Below are positions 24,129 through 35,308 of a DNA stretch of 64,000 nt, one piece after another; position 1 is the stretch's first letter, and each line of letters begins with the position of its first letter. A program made the position numbers and the translations under genes. This DNA comes from JACDAN01 sp963842235 (lineage in GTDB: Bacteria > Actinomycetota > Thermoleophilia > Gaiellales > Gaiellaceae): contig CAWJFT010000001.1 of the NCBI GenBank assembly GCA_963842235.1, positions 1,736,001 through 1,800,000 on the forward strand, read 5' to 3'. The notes under the pieces were generated by a model that worked only from the letters and a program-made list of their open reading frames with translations, made no database searches and was not told where the DNA came from.

Positions 24129-25813
24129 TAGTACGTCCTCTCCTGCGGCTGCCACTTCGTGATCGTTACCGGTTTCCAGTCGAGCCGAACGCGCCCGCTT
24201 GGACTGAGCGAGGTGATCGTATGCCTGAGGTAGTTCACGTCGTCGCGATCGGGATAGTCGTATGGCCGCGCATGTGCGCCGCGGCTCTCCTTCCTGGCAA
24301 GGCCGGCGACGACCATGCACTCGGCCAGGTCGAGCAGGAAGCCGAGCTCGAGGGCCTGCGTCAGGTCGTTGTTGAAGATGTCGCCCTTGTCCTCGACGAC
24401 GACGCGCTCGTAGCGCTCCTTGAGGCGCTCGATGATCCGTCCCTGCTCCTGCATCTGGTCTTCTCGGCGGAAGACGCCGAAGTTCTCGTGCATCGTCGTC
24501 GCCAGCTCGTCGCGCATCGCCCACGGGCGCTCCCCGTCGCTACGGCCGAGCAGCGCGCCGAGCTCCCGCTGCGCGTCGGCCTCGATCGACGGAGGGACTG
24601 CGACCGTCGTGTGGGTCAGCGCCCATTCGGCCGCGGCCGCGCCGGCCCGCTTGCCGAACGTGATCGTCTCCATCAGCGCGTTGCCGCCGAGCCGGTTCGC
24701 GCCGTGGACGGAGACGCAGGCGCACTCCCCCGCGGCGTAGAGGCCCGTGACCGACGTGTCGCCCACGAGATCGGTGTCGACGCCGCCCATGTGGTAGTGA
24801 GCGCCCGGCCTGACGGGGATCGGATCGTGGATCGGGTCGATCCCGGCGAACACCATCGAGAGCTCGCGCGTCCCGTGGAGCCGCTCATGGATCTTCTCGG
24901 CGCCGAGATGGCGGAGGTCGAGCAGGACGTTGCCGTTCACGCCTCGCCCTTCGTCGATCTCCGTCTGCTCGGCGCGTGAGATCACGTCGCGGCTCGCGAG
25001 CTCCATCGCGTTGGGCGCGTACCGTTCGAGGAAACGCTCGTTCTCCGCGTTGAGGAGATAGGCGCCCTCACCTCGGGTCCCCTCGGTGATCAGCACACCG
25101 GTCGGCGAAAGCGTTGTCGGGTGGAACTGCATCATCTCCATGTCCTCGAGCCCCACGCCGACCCGGAGCGCGAGCGCCATCCCGTCGCCGGTGCACGCGT
25201 AGGCGTTCGTCGTCCCGCTGTAGAGGCGGCCGGCGCCGCCCGTCGCCAGGATCACCGTCTTCGCGCCGATCGTCTTCAACCCGCCGTTCAACAGGTCCCA
25301 CGCGATCACGCCCTGGCAGCGGTCGTCGTCGATCACGAGCTTCCAGGCGAAGAACTCCTCGTAGGTCGGGATGTCGCGCTTCAGGACCTGCTCGTAGAGG
25401 ACGTGCACAAGGACATGTCCGGTGATGTCGGCCGCGTAAGCCGTGCGGGGCGCGCCGGCCGCGCCGAACGGGCGCTGCGCGATTCGGCCGTCCTCGGTCC
25501 GCGAGAAGACCGCGCCCCAGTGCTCGAGCTGGTAGACGTCGTCCGGCGCCTCGTCGCAGAGCACCTGGATCGCATCCTGGTCGCCCAGGTAGTCGGAGCC
25601 CTTGACCGTGTCGTATGCGTGCTCCTCGGGGCTGTCCTCGGAGGCGTTGCCGAGCGCGGCGTTGATCCCGCCTTCCGCCGCGCCGGAGTGGCTGCGCACG
25701 GGGTGGATCTTGGAGAGGAGCGCCACGTCGGCCCCCTGGTCGAAAGCCTCGATCGCGGCGCGCATTCCGGCGCATCCGGCACCGACGACCAGGACGTCGT
25801 GAGTGGCTTCCAC
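24128..25813 (-). CDS. sdhA: Succinate dehydrogenase flavoprotein subunit
   Basis: 561 residues: FAD-binding VVGAGCAGMRAAIEA near 10, the flavinylation segment RSHSGAAEGGINAAL near 40, HPTTL near 233, RGEGAYLLN near 247, HYHMGG and GANRLGGNAL. It oxidises succinate to fumarate. First gene of the sdhA-lipoprotein-sdhB-sdhE operon, all with overlapping ends; the metallophosphoesterase and GNAT genes may be co-transcribed. Confidence 0.94.
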   Translation of the reverse strand: MEATHDVLVVGAGCAGMRAAIEAFDQGADVALLSKIHPVRSHSGAAEGGINAALGNASEDSPEEHAYDTVKGSDYLGDQDAIQVLCDEAPDDVYQLEHWGAVFSRTEDGRIAQRPFGAAGAPRTAYAADITGHVLVHVLYEQVLKRDIPTYEEFFAWKLVIDDDRCQGVIAWDLLNGGLKTIGAKTVILATGGAGRLYSGTTNAYACTGDGMALALRVGVGLEDMEMMQFHPTTLSPTGVLITEGTRGEGAYLLNAENERFLERYAPNAMELASRDVISRAEQTEIDEGRGVNGNVLLDLRHLGAEKIHERLHGTRELSMVFAGIDPIHDPIPVRPGAHYHMGGVDTDLVGDTSVTGLYAAGECACVSVHGANRLGGNALMETITFGKRAGAAAAEWALTHTTVAVPPSIEADAQRELGALLGRSDGERPWAMRDELATTMHENFGVFRREDQMQEQGRIIERLKERYERVVVEDKGDIFNNDLTQALELGFLLDLAECMVVAGLARKESRGAHARPYDYPDRDDVNYLRHTITSLSPSGRVRLDWKPVTITKWQPQERTY

Positions 25814-25824
25814 GGCTCGATGGA

Positions 25825-25875
25825 CGCTATCGGATGCCGGCGGTGCCCCGTCTCGTTACAGACGACGCGATAGCG
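25825..25875 (-). terminator. Nested inverted repeats between secreted-protein gene and sdhA
   Basis: An 8-bp repeat CGCTATCG (25825-25832) / CGATAGCG (25868-25875) encloses a second, CGTCT (25849-25853) / AGACG (25860-25864). It lies between the stop at 25877 and the sdhA start, so it may terminate the upstream gene or be part of the sdh leader. No T-run follows. Confidence 0.4.
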
Positions 25876-25876
25876 G

Positions 25877-26701
25877 CTAGAGGAGGCGCCCGAAGAACGG
25901 GTCGTACTTCGCGAAGACGACACGGCCGAGCTTGACGTTCGAGATCCGGCTGCCCTTGATCGCGAAGTAGGTCATGACCGCGCCCTTGGCCCGGGATCCG
26001 AGGTAGCAGTAGCGGTGCGGCGTGCGCTTGTACGCGTACGGCGACGGCGTTCTCCAGGTGAGACAGCGCACGCCCTTGACGGCAGCTCGCAGCGCGCCCT
26101 CCTTCGAGCCGACCCCGATCTTCGTGCCGTTGACCTTGTAGCGGCCGGTGAAGAGCTCGAAGCGCCTGACACGGCTTTTGGCGAAGAGGATGCGGAGGGC
26201 GCCGCCGAAGTATTCGTAGACCGGGGCCGCGCGGGTGCCGTCCAGGCTCGGCGGCGGGCCGAGGGCCGTGCGCACGTCGCTCGTACTCATGCCCAGCGTG
26301 GCATAGTCGACGCCCTTGCCGGGGACGATCCCCGGCGTCGCCGGCACGACGAAGCGAGTCACGGGCGACCATTCGGGCGCGTCCTCGCCGCCCGGCGTGG
26401 GCGACACAGCCGAAACGTGGACGTACCACGTCCCGGGCAGAAAGCGCTCACCGGCAGTCCACGACTGCTGGCGCGGACGCAGCGGCGATTGCTCGTCTGC
26501 ATTCCGCCAGAAGGCATTGGGGGGCTCGGGCAGTGAGCGGGTGAACTGGATCAGGTCCGCCGTCGAGCCGGGCGTGATCGTCCAGGTGATCGTCGGCTTC
26601 CCGTACGTCACCCGAGCGCTGGGAGCGGACGGCGGCGCCGCGGCCGCAGGCAGGACGACAATCGCCGCCACCAGGCCGAGCGTCAGCGTTCGCACGAGCA
26701 T
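25877..26701 (-). CDS. Secreted protein of unknown function
   Basis: 274 residues with an N-terminal signal peptide ending near AAAAP (about 22), then a fibronectin-III-like beta region (ARVTYGKPTITWTITPGSTADLIQF ... TWYVHVSAVSPTPGG) and a C-terminal domain starting GKGVDYATLGMSTSDVRTALG, which resembles BamE/SmpA-like lipoprotein repeats. Four Cys-poor beta strands follow. No enzyme motif is visible. It lies between pckA and sdhA on the same strand. Confidence 0.7.
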   Translation of the reverse strand: MLVRTLTLGLVAAIVVLPAAAAPPSAPSARVTYGKPTITWTITPGSTADLIQFTRSLPEPPNAFWRNADEQSPLRPRQQSWTAGERFLPGTWYVHVSAVSPTPGGEDAPEWSPVTRFVVPATPGIVPGKGVDYATLGMSTSDVRTALGPPPSLDGTRAAPVYEYFGGALRILFAKSRVRRFELFTGRYKVNGTKIGVGSKEGALRAAVKGVRCLTWRTPSPYAYKRTPHRYCYLGSRAKGAVMTYFAIKGSRISNVKLGRVVFAKYDPFFGRLL

Positions 26702-28303
<1,602 letters not shown>

Positions 28304-28370
28304 CGGCTCTCCTTCGGCTTCTCCGGAGAAGTTCCCGCCTCGGTCTGCTCCCGAAACGGCTGCATATCGT

Positions 28371-28937
28371 ATGGGAATGGCCGTTTCGCCGCCCGAGCCC
28401 CCGCTTTCGGACGACGTCGTCAGGCTCCGGCCCTGGGGTGAGCCCGGCGACGTGGAGGCGATCACGGCCGCCTGTAACGACCGTGCGATCGCGGAGTTCC
28501 TCGATCTCATCCCGTCGCCCTACACCGAGGCCGACGCCCGCGCCTACATCGATCTGTGTCGCGAGGGCTGGGCCGACGGGACACTGACGAATTTCGCCAT
28601 CACGGACGCCGAGACCGGCGAGGCCGTCGGGTCGGTCGGCGTGCGTTGGGTCAAGCCCGACCAGGGCGTGGCGGAGGTCGGCTACTGGGTCGCGCGGGAC
28701 GCTCGCGGGAAGGGCGTCTGCACGCGGGCCGTTCGGCTCGTCTCGCGCTGGGTGATCGCCGACCAGGGCGCCGAGCGGCTGCAGCTGCGGGCGGACGAGC
28801 AGAACGCAGCGTCGCGGAAGGTCGCCGTGAACGCCGGGTTCACGGAGGAGGGCGTGCTGCGCTCGAGCCGCTACAACGAGAGGCTCGGGCGTCGCGTCGA
28901 CTTCGTCATGTACTCCCTCCTCCCCGACGAGCTCTAG
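28371..28937 (+). CDS. GNAT family N-acetyltransferase (RimJ/RimL type)
   Basis: 188 residues; ATG 28371 or 28377. RimJ/RimL pattern: [21 protein letters not shown] at the start, [22 protein letters not shown], the acetyl-CoA loop [16 protein letters not shown], and [20 protein letters not shown]. The substrate is probably a protein N-terminus or an amino-acid derivative, unassigned. It shares a divergent promoter region with pckA. Confidence 0.85.
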   Translation: MGMAVSPPEPPLSDDVVRLRPWGEPGDVEAITAACNDRAIAEFLDLIPSPYTEADARAYIDLCREGWADGTLTNFAITDAETGEAVGSVGVRWVKPDQGVAEVGYWVARDARGKGVCTRAVRLVSRWVIADQGAERLQLRADEQNAASRKVAVNAGFTEEGVLRSSRYNERLGRRVDFVMYSLLPDEL

Positions 28938-28984
28938 CCGGGCCGAGGCAGGACGCCGGCTCGACCGCCGCGAATGGTGGCCAC

Positions 28985-29830
28985 ATGGACACCGAGGCGA
29001 CGATCGACCGCTACCTCGCGAGCCCTGCGCTCTCGGACGCAACCAGGCGCGCCTATCGCGTCGACCTCGAGCAGTTCGCCGCGTGGCTGGACGCGCGCGA
29101 CACCTCCGTGGACGCCGTCGACGCGCGCGTCCTGGCCGCCTACGCCGCCGAGCTCGGCGCTGCCCGTCCGGGACGAACGCCGCGCCGCCTCGCGCCGGCG
29201 ACGATCGCGCGCAAGCTGGCAGCCGTCCGCGCCTTCCTCCGGTTTACCCTGGGCGCGGCGCGCGTGCCGGACGCCCGCCTGGCGCCGCGTCGGCCGCGGC
29301 GGCTCCCCACCGCCCCGAAAACAGCGGAGGTCGACGCCGAGCTCGCCGCGCTCGGCTCCGGCGACGCGCTTCAAATCAGAAACCGCGCACTCGCCGAGCT
29401 CGTCTACTCGGCCGGCCTACGAAGCCGAGAGGCGGTCGATCTGAACCTCGCGGACATCGACTTCGACGGCGAAGCAGTGCACGTCACCGGCAAGGGAGGC
29501 AAGGAGCGCGTCGTCCCACTCGGCGAGGAGGCCGCGTACTGGCTCGGCCGCTGGCTGCAGGTTCGACCACGGATTGCAAGAGGCGCCAACGACGCGCTCT
29601 TCCTCTCCGCGCGAGGTCGCCGGCTCGACACGAGCACGCTCCGCCGGCTGCTCCCCCACCCCCACCGCTTCCGCCATGCCTTCGCCACGCACCTGCTCGA
29701 GGGCGGAGCCGACCTGCGCACGATCCAGGAGCTCCTCGGCCACAGCTCCCTTTCCACGACCCAGGTCTACAGCCACGTCGACGGACGGCGACTGCGCCGC
29801 GTCTATGACCGCTCCCATCCCAGATCCTGA
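28985..29830 (+). CDS. xerC: Tyrosine recombinase, XerC-like
   Basis: 281 residues: SAM-like N-terminal domain (1 to about 90) and catalytic domain with AGLRSREAVDL (Arg), GKGGKERVVPL (Lys), HRFRHAFATHLL (HxxR), GHSSLSTTQVYSHV (His and Tyr nucleophile). All catalytic residues are present. It overlaps the next recombinase by 26 bases. Such pairs resolve chromosome dimers at dif; the xerC/xerD naming is by order and could be reversed. Confidence 0.88.
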   Translation: MDTEATIDRYLASPALSDATRRAYRVDLEQFAAWLDARDTSVDAVDARVLAAYAAELGAARPGRTPRRLAPATIARKLAAVRAFLRFTLGAARVPDARLAPRRPRRLPTAPKTAEVDAELAALGSGDALQIRNRALAELVYSAGLRSREAVDLNLADIDFDGEAVHVTGKGGKERVVPLGEEAAYWLGRWLQVRPRIARGANDALFLSARGRRLDTSTLRRLLPHPHRFRHAFATHLLEGGADLRTIQELLGHSSLSTTQVYSHVDGRRLRRVYDRSHPRS

Positions 29831-30704
29831 GCTCGAGGCCTTCCTGGCGCTCTCCCGAGCCCGGCTCGCGCCGCGGACCGTCGAGGCGTACCGCCGCGAC
29901 CTGACGACCCTCACCGCCTGGCTCGGGCATCCACTGGCCTCGGCGACGACCGAAGAGCTCGAGCGCTGGATCGCCGAGCTCCGCGCCGCCGGCCTCGCAC
30001 CCGCGACGATCGCCCGACGAGTCGCCTCCACCCGCTCCTTCTTTCGTCACCTCGTCCTCATCGGCTCGGTAGCCGAGAATCCGGCCGCGGAGCTCGAGCT
30101 TCCCCGCCGGATTCGCAAGCTCCCGCGCACGCTGTCACCCGGCGAGGCGGAGCGGCTCATCGACGCCGCAGCCGGAACCACGCCACGCGCGCTGCGCGAC
30201 CAGGCGCTCGTGGAGCTGCTCTACGGCGCCGGCCTGCGGGTCAGCGAGGCGGTCGGGCTCGATCGAGCGGGAGTCGATCTCGAGCAACGCCTGGTGAGGA
30301 CGATCGGGAAGGGCGGAAAGGAACGCGTCGTCCCGGTCGGGCGCCAGGCGGTGGACGCCCTCCGCCGGTACCTGGCCCGCGGGAGGCCGCACCTCGACCG
30401 GCGGCACCGCCCGGAGCTCTTCCTCAACGCCCAAGGAGGCGCGCTGACCCGCGCCGGCGCCTTCCTGATCCTGCGGCGGCTAGCCGGAAAGGCCGGGCTG
30501 GAGCCGGAACGCGTCCACCCCCACCTGCTTCGGCACTCGTTCGCGACGCACCTCCTGGAAGGCGGCGCCGACCTCAGAAGCGTTCAGGAAATGCTCGGAC
30601 ATGCCGATCTCTCCACAACGGAGCTCTACACGCACGTTACGGATCGGCGACGGCGGGAAATGTACTTCCAGGCACACCCGCACGCCCGGCGACGAAAGCG
30701 ATGA
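29805..30704 (+). CDS. xerD: Tyrosine recombinase, XerD-like
   Basis: 299 residues from ATG 29805, inside the end of the previous gene. N-terminal SAM-like domain and full catalytic set: AGLRVSEAVGL, GKGGKERVVPV, HLLRHSFATHLL, GHADLSTTELYTHV. The C-terminal tail is basic (ARRRKR). It is coupled (ATGA) to a small zinc-ribbon membrane protein. No integrase-associated att site or phage gene is nearby, favouring a housekeeping role. Confidence 0.9.
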   Translation: MTAPIPDPELEAFLALSRARLAPRTVEAYRRDLTTLTAWLGHPLASATTEELERWIAELRAAGLAPATIARRVASTRSFFRHLVLIGSVAENPAAELELPRRIRKLPRTLSPGEAERLIDAAAGTTPRALRDQALVELLYGAGLRVSEAVGLDRAGVDLEQRLVRTIGKGGKERVVPVGRQAVDALRRYLARGRPHLDRRHRPELFLNAQGGALTRAGAFLILRRLAGKAGLEPERVHPHLLRHSFATHLLEGGADLRSVQEMLGHADLSTTELYTHVTDRRRREMYFQAHPHARRRKR

Positions 30705-30877
30705 ACGCGATGACGCTACAGACGGCCCTCCTCCTCGCTTCCGCCAGCATGGCCGGGTACCTGATGCTCAGCGCGGGAATCCAGAAGAAGGCGCTCGAGT
30801 GGCGCCGCCGCCGCCGCAACTGTGCCTCGTGCGGCAAGGCCATCCACGGCCGCGACGTCTGCGGCTGCTCGCGCTAG
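30701..30877 (+). CDS. Small membrane protein with C-terminal zinc knuckle
   Basis: 58 residues, ATG overlapping the xerD stop (ATGA). One transmembrane segment (ALLLASASMAGYLMLSAG), a run of five Arg, then CASCGKAIHGRDVCGC, a CxxC...CxC cluster able to bind zinc. It is not recognised as a named family. Translational coupling suggests expression with the recombinases. Confidence 0.65.
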   Translation: MNAMTLQTALLLASASMAGYLMLSAGIQKKALEWRRRRRNCASCGKAIHGRDVCGCSR

Positions 30878-30889
30878 CGCGCTAGCGCG
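30871..30889. repeat. Palindromic GCGCTAGCGC repeat between convergent genes
   Basis: GCGCTAGCGC is followed directly by GCTAGCGC, a self-complementary tract spanning both convergent stop codons (30875-30877 plus; 30882-30884 minus). It may act as a bidirectional terminator stem. Short and GC-rich, so chance is possible. Confidence 0.35.
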
Positions 30890-31382
30890 TCCGCGACTTC
30901 TTCGTCAGCGCCGCGGCGACTCGCTTCGCGGCGTCGCGCAGCTCCCGCGGCTGCTCGTCGTCGTCCGCGATGCCTTCGAGGATCACGATCGTGTCGCGCT
31001 GCGGCGAGCCGTTCTTCAAGCAGAGGATCGCCAGGCGGCGGACGACTGCGTTCGGATCCGACGTGGCCAGCGTGTGGAGTAGCGAGCGATCGGCGTTGAC
31101 CGGCGCAGGCCCGTCGCGGGAGAGCAGCTCGAGCGAGAGCAGCGCCGAACCGCGGGCGGCCGGGCTTTCGTCCTCCAGCCCACGCCGGAGCAGCTCGAGC
31201 TTCTGTCGGTACCGGAACTGGCCGATCGCGCGATAGGCGACCGCGCGCTCGCGGAAGTCGGCGTTGCGCGCCGCGGCCTCGAGCTCGTCGTCCCAGCGGG
31301 CACGCAGGTTCGCCAGCTCGCTCTGGGAGCCCGACGCCGCCAGCTGCTCGGCCTCGGCCGCGGCTAGTGCGAGTTCAGACAG
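30882..31382 (-). CDS. HEAT-repeat-like protein (start uncertain)
   Basis: About 166 residues with two-helix repeats (ARNADFRERAVAYRAIGQF; LEDESPAARGSALLSLELL; TSDPNAVVRRLAILCLKNG; ADDDEQPRELRDAAKRVAAAL), as in HEAT/armadillo proteins. The open frame reaches into the end of the citrate synthase gene, but no ATG, GTG or TTG is available upstream of the first repeat. CTG at 31380-31382, overlapping the synthase stop, is the best candidate start. Function unknown, probably protein binding. Confidence 0.55.
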   Translation of the reverse strand: MSELALAAAEAEQLAASGSQSELANLRARWDDELEAAARNADFRERAVAYRAIGQFRYRQKLELLRRGLEDESPAARGSALLSLELLSRDGPAPVNADRSLLHTLATSDPNAVVRRLAILCLKNGSPQRDTIVILEGIADDDEQPRELRDAAKRVAAALTKKSRTR

Positions 31383-32454
31383 TGGAGAGCGACCGCGGCG
31401 CCGGCCCGACGTACCGCGCCGAGGGCCGGAAGAGGCGGCCGGTTCGCTTCTGCTCGAGGATGTGCGCCGACCAGCCGGCGACGCGCGAGCAGGCGAACAT
31501 CGCCGGGGCCAGGGGCGGCGGAATCTCGGCGACGTCGAGCACGATCGCGGAGTAGTACTCGACGTTCGTCGCCAGCACGCGGTCCGGGGACTTCTCCTGG
31601 AGCGCCTTCAGCGCCACCTGCTCGAGCTGCTCGGCGACCTCGACCTGAGGCGCGCCAAGCTCCTTCGCGGTCTGCTTGAGGATGCGCGAGCGAGGATCCT
31701 CGGCACGATAGATCCGGTGGCCGAAGCCCATGATCCGCTTCCCGGCGGCGAGCCGCTCGTCGACCCAGCGCTCGGCGTCGCCCATCTCCGCTACCTCCTC
31801 CAGCATCGGCTTCACGTACGCCGGCGCACCTCCGTGCAGTGGGCCCGATAGCGCGCCGACGGCGGCGGACAGCGCCGCGCCGCAGTCCGCGCCCGTGGAG
31901 GCGACGACTCTCGCGGTGAAGGTCGAAGCGTTCAGCCCGTGCTCCGCGGTACAGATCCAGTAGGTGTCGATCGCCTTCACGTGGTCGGGATCGGCCTCGC
32001 CGCGCCAGCGAAGCAGGAACTTCTCCGCCGCCGTCTCACCCTGGGCGACCACGTCGTCCGGCGCCGGCTCGCGCCCCTCGGCGACTGCGGCGGAACGCGC
32101 GACGATCTCCATCATCTCAGCAGAAAGGCGCCCGAGGTCCTCACGCGCCTGCTCGTCGGCGATCTCGTTCAGCTTGCCGAGCTTCCATTCGCCGGCGAGG
32201 CGCGCGGTCTCGGCCTGCAGGTCGGCGGGCGCGTCGCCCGTCAGCGCCGCCGGCTCGTACGGCTCAGGGTCGGGCATCTTCGACGCGAGGTCGTTGTCGA
32301 CCAGCAGCCCCCAGACGTTCTCGTACGGGACGTTGCCGACGAGTTCCTCGATGTCGACGCCGCGGTACCGGAGCGAGCCTCCCTCGCGGTCGGGCTCGGC
32401 GATCTCCGTCTCGACCGCGACGATCCCTTCCAGACCCGGCTTGAAGTCACTCAT
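31375..32454 (-). CDS. gltA: Citrate synthase
   Basis: 359 residues of the short type II-like (CitZ) group. [14 protein letters not shown] near 27, catalytic His in [14 protein letters not shown] near 180, SGPLHGGA near 213, [14 protein letters not shown] near 252 and the Asp-containing [16 protein letters not shown] near 304. It condenses acetyl-CoA and oxaloacetate. Divergent from the icd-mdh operon, 55 bases apart. Confidence 0.94.
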   Translation of the reverse strand: MSDFKPGLEGIVAVETEIAEPDREGGSLRYRGVDIEELVGNVPYENVWGLLVDNDLASKMPDPEPYEPAALTGDAPADLQAETARLAGEWKLGKLNEIADEQAREDLGRLSAEMMEIVARSAAVAEGREPAPDDVVAQGETAAEKFLLRWRGEADPDHVKAIDTYWICTAEHGLNASTFTARVVASTGADCGAALSAAVGALSGPLHGGAPAYVKPMLEEVAEMGDAERWVDERLAAGKRIMGFGHRIYRAEDPRSRILKQTAKELGAPQVEVAEQLEQVALKALQEKSPDRVLATNVEYYSAIVLDVAEIPPPLAPAMFACSRVAGWSAHILEQKRTGRLFRPSARYVGPAPRSLSTV

Positions 32455-32509
32455 CGCGCGGAATCTACCCGGACCGGGGCAAGCTAATGCTCAGCTAGAG
32501 TCGCCGCGC

Positions 32510-33601
32510 ATGGCTCATCGAGTCACTCTCATCCCAGGCGACGGCACCGGACCCGAGCTCACGGAGGCGACTCGACGGGTGCTGGAGGCGTCCGGGGTCG
32601 AGTTCGACTGGGACGTCCAGCAAGCCGGCGCAGACGTGATGGAGGAGCATGGTGGAAACCCGCTACCCGAGCCGGTCCTGGACTCGATTCGGGCGAACGG
32701 GGTCGCGCTGAAGGGCCCGATCACGACTCCCGTCGGCGGCGGCTTCCGCTCCGTCAACGTGACGCTCCGCAAGGCGCTCGACCTCTACGGCCAGGTGCGC
32801 CCGTGTAAGAGCTACGAGGGCGTCCGGTCGCGGTTCGACGACGTCGACCTCGTTCTCATTCGCGAGAACACCGAGGATCTCTATGCGGGGATCGAGTACG
32901 AGGAGGGCACCGAGGCCGCACAGGAGCTGATCGCGTGGATCGAGGCGCACGGCGGCCGGCTCCGGCACCAGGACGTCGGCATCTCGATCAAGCCGCTGTC
33001 GATCACCGGGTCACGCCGGATCGTCCAGTTCGCCTTCGACTACGCCCGCGGAAACGGGCGCGGCAAGGTCACGGCCGTCCACAAGGCGAACATCATGAAG
33101 TTCACGGACGGGCTCTATCTCCGCGTCGCCCGCGAGGTGGCGGAGGAGAACTCCGACATCGAGTTCGACGACCGCATCGTCGACAACATGTCCATGCAGC
33201 TCGTTCAGCGCCCGGAGGAGTACGACGTCCTCGTCTGCCCGAACCTCTACGGCGACATCGTCTCCGACCTCTGCGCGGGGATGATCGGCGGCCTGGGGAT
33301 GGCTCCCGGTGGCAATTTCGGCGAGTCGACGGCGATCTTCGAGCCCACGCACGGCTCGGCGCCCAAGTACGCGGGCCAGAACAAGGTCAACCCGATGGCG
33401 CAGATGCTCTCCGGCGTGATGATGCTCCGCCACCTGGAGGAGCACGAGGCGGCCGAGCGCGTCGAAGGGGCAATCGCCGAGGTGATCCGCGAGGGCAAGA
33501 GCGTCACCTACGACATGAAGGCGACCCGCGACGACCCGACCGCGGTCGGGACCAGCGAGGTCGCCGACGCGATCATCGACAAGCTCGGGGTCAGGGTCTG
33601 A
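32510..33601 (+). CDS. icd: Isocitrate dehydrogenase (IPMDH-like, probably NAD-dependent)
   Basis: 363 residues of the isocitrate/isopropylmalate dehydrogenase family. GDGTGPEL near 9, [21 protein letters not shown] near 83 (the NVTLRK phosphorylation-loop type), [16 protein letters not shown] near 122, [12 protein letters not shown] near 184, [13 protein letters not shown] and the cofactor segment [18 protein letters not shown]. Context and the RENTEDLY motif favour ICDH over LeuB. Its stop overlaps the mdh start (TGATG). Confidence 0.9.
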   Translation: MAHRVTLIPGDGTGPELTEATRRVLEASGVEFDWDVQQAGADVMEEHGGNPLPEPVLDSIRANGVALKGPITTPVGGGFRSVNVTLRKALDLYGQVRPCKSYEGVRSRFDDVDLVLIRENTEDLYAGIEYEEGTEAAQELIAWIEAHGGRLRHQDVGISIKPLSITGSRRIVQFAFDYARGNGRGKVTAVHKANIMKFTDGLYLRVAREVAEENSDIEFDDRIVDNMSMQLVQRPEEYDVLVCPNLYGDIVSDLCAGMIGGLGMAPGGNFGESTAIFEPTHGSAPKYAGQNKVNPMAQMLSGVMMLRHLEEHEAAERVEGAIAEVIREGKSVTYDMKATRDDPTAVGTSEVADAIIDKLGVRV

Positions 33602-34560
33602 TGGAGCTCGGGCGGCACGAGTTCATCCCGGCCAGGGGGCGGCGGAAGGTGACCGTGGTCGGCGCCGGCAACGTCGGTGCGACCTGCGCGCAGGAGCTCG
33701 CGCGGCGCGACTACTGCGACGTCGCACTGGTGGACATCAAGGAAGGGCTCGCCGAGGGGAAGGCGCTCGACATCGACCAGGCGGGCGCGGTGCTCGGCTA
33801 TGAGCCACGTGTGACCGGCTCGACGGAGTACGACATCAGTGCCGGCTCCGACGTCGTCGTAATCACCGCCGGGGTGCCGCGGACTGGCGACATGAGCCGC
33901 GACGACCTGGTCGCGACGAACGAGAAGATCGTCGGGTCCGTGACCGAGCAGGTGGTCGGGAACTCGCCCGACGCGATCCTGATCATCGTCTCCAACCCGC
34001 TCGACGCCATGTGCCACGTGGCGAAGAACGTGTCCGGTTGGCCGAGGAACCGCGTCTTCGGGATGGCGGGCATCCTGGACACCGCCCGCTTCTCCACGTT
34101 CATCGCCTGGGAGACCGGGGCCTCCGTCAAGGACGTGACGGCGATGGTGCTCGGCGGCCACGGCGATCAGATGGTCTCGGTCGTCTCGGCGACGACCGTC
34201 GGAGGCGTGCCCTTGCGCAAGCTTGTCTCGGACGATCGGATCGGCGAGCTCGTCGCGAGGACAGCCAAGGGCGGCGGCGAGCTCGTGAAGCTGCTCGGCA
34301 CCTCCGCCTGGTACGCGCCGGGTGCCGCGGCGGCTCAGATGGTCGACGCGATCATGCTCGACGAGAAGCGCGTCCTCCCGTGCACGGCGTATCTCGAGGG
34401 CGAATACGGCATCGAGGATCTCTACATGGGCGTGCCGGTCAAGCTCGGCGCGGGCGGAATCGAGGAGATCGTCGAGCTCGACCTCTCCGAGGAGGAGCAG
34501 CGGCTCCTGCACGAGTCGGCCGACGCCGTCCGCGAGGTCGTCGGCGTGCTTTCAACCTGA
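33601..34560 (+). CDS. mdh: Malate dehydrogenase
   Basis: 319 residues, LDH-like MDH type: VTVVGAGNVGATCAQELA near 17, VDIKEG with the NAD-selecting Asp, ITAGVPRTGDMSRDDL near 88, IIVSNPLDAMCHV, GMAGILDTARF with catalytic Asp/Arg, GGHGDQMV with catalytic His near 187. It oxidises malate to oxaloacetate, and is coupled to icd. Confidence 0.94.
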   Translation: MELGRHEFIPARGRRKVTVVGAGNVGATCAQELARRDYCDVALVDIKEGLAEGKALDIDQAGAVLGYEPRVTGSTEYDISAGSDVVVITAGVPRTGDMSRDDLVATNEKIVGSVTEQVVGNSPDAILIIVSNPLDAMCHVAKNVSGWPRNRVFGMAGILDTARFSTFIAWETGASVKDVTAMVLGGHGDQMVSVVSATTVGGVPLRKLVSDDRIGELVARTAKGGGELVKLLGTSAWYAPGAAAAQMVDAIMLDEKRVLPCTAYLEGEYGIEDLYMGVPVKLGAGGIEEIVELDLSEEEQRLLHESADAVREVVGVLST

Positions 34561-34564
34561 GGCC

Positions 34565-35308
34565 ATGGACCTCGGCCTGAACGGCCGGACCGCGATCGTC
34601 TGCGGCGCTTCCTCCGGGATGGGGCTGGCGATCGCGCGCTCGCTCGCCGCCGAGGGGGCGAACGTGGCGATGTTCGCCCGCCGGCGCGAGCAGCTCGAGC
34701 GTGAGGCCGAGCAGATCGGCGCGCTCGCCGTTCGCGGGGACGTGACGAATCCCAGCGACCGCGAACGGCTCGTCCAGCGGACGCTCGCCGCTTTCGACGG
34801 CATCGACATCCTGGTGAACAACGGCGGCGGCCCGCCCCGCACGAAGGCGACCGAGATCGACCACGAAGCGCTACAGGATGCCGTCGAGCTGCTGCTCCAC
34901 TCCGCGGTCGGCATGACGAACCTCTGTCTTCCCTACCTGCGCGAGAGCGGGCACGGCCGGGTCGTGAACGTCACCTCGAGCTCCGTGCGCGAGCCGATCG
35001 ACAACCTCGCGCTCTCGAACACCGTTCGGCCCGGCGTGATCGGCTGGGCGAAGACGCTCGCGCGCGAGGTCGGGCCGGACGGCGTCACCGTGAACTCGAT
35101 CGCTCCGGGCCGGATCGAGACCGAGCGGCTCGCCGAGGTCTATCCAGACGGCCCCACCGAGGCCGACTTACAGCCGATTCCGCTCCGCCGCTTCGGCCAA
35201 GCCGAGGAGGTCGCCGAGGTCGTCTGCTTTCTCGCGTCGGACCGGGCGTCGTACGTCACGGGGACGGTCATCGCCGTGGATGGCGGCCTGACCCGAGGAC
35301 TTCTGTGA
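34565..35308 (+). CDS. SDR family protein lacking the YxxxK motif
   Basis: 247 residues of FabG-like SDR with CGASSGMGLAIA near 13, NNGGGPP near 88 and VTSSSVREPIDNLALSNTVRPGVIGWAKTLARE. Where classical SDRs have YxxxK this one reads SNTVR, as in a known subgroup, so the usual Tyr/Lys catalysis is absent or relocated. It ends TGATG with the protease gene downstream. The substrate is unknown. Confidence 0.8.
   Translation: MDLGLNGRTAIVCGASSGMGLAIARSLAAEGANVAMFARRREQLEREAEQIGALAVRGDVTNPSDRERLVQRTLAAFDGIDILVNNGGGPPRTKATEIDHEALQDAVELLLHSAVGMTNLCLPYLRESGHGRVVNVTSSSVREPIDNLALSNTVRPGVIGWAKTLAREVGPDGVTVNSIAPGRIETERLAEVYPDGPTEADLQPIPLRRFGQAEEVAEVVCFLASDRASYVTGTVIAVDGGLTRGLL

Noticed and set aside
28985..30704. 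Integrated mobile element signalled by the two tyrosine recombinases
   Set aside because: No phage, relaxase, excisionase or att-like repeats; flanking genes are core metabolism and the recombinases match Xer proteins.
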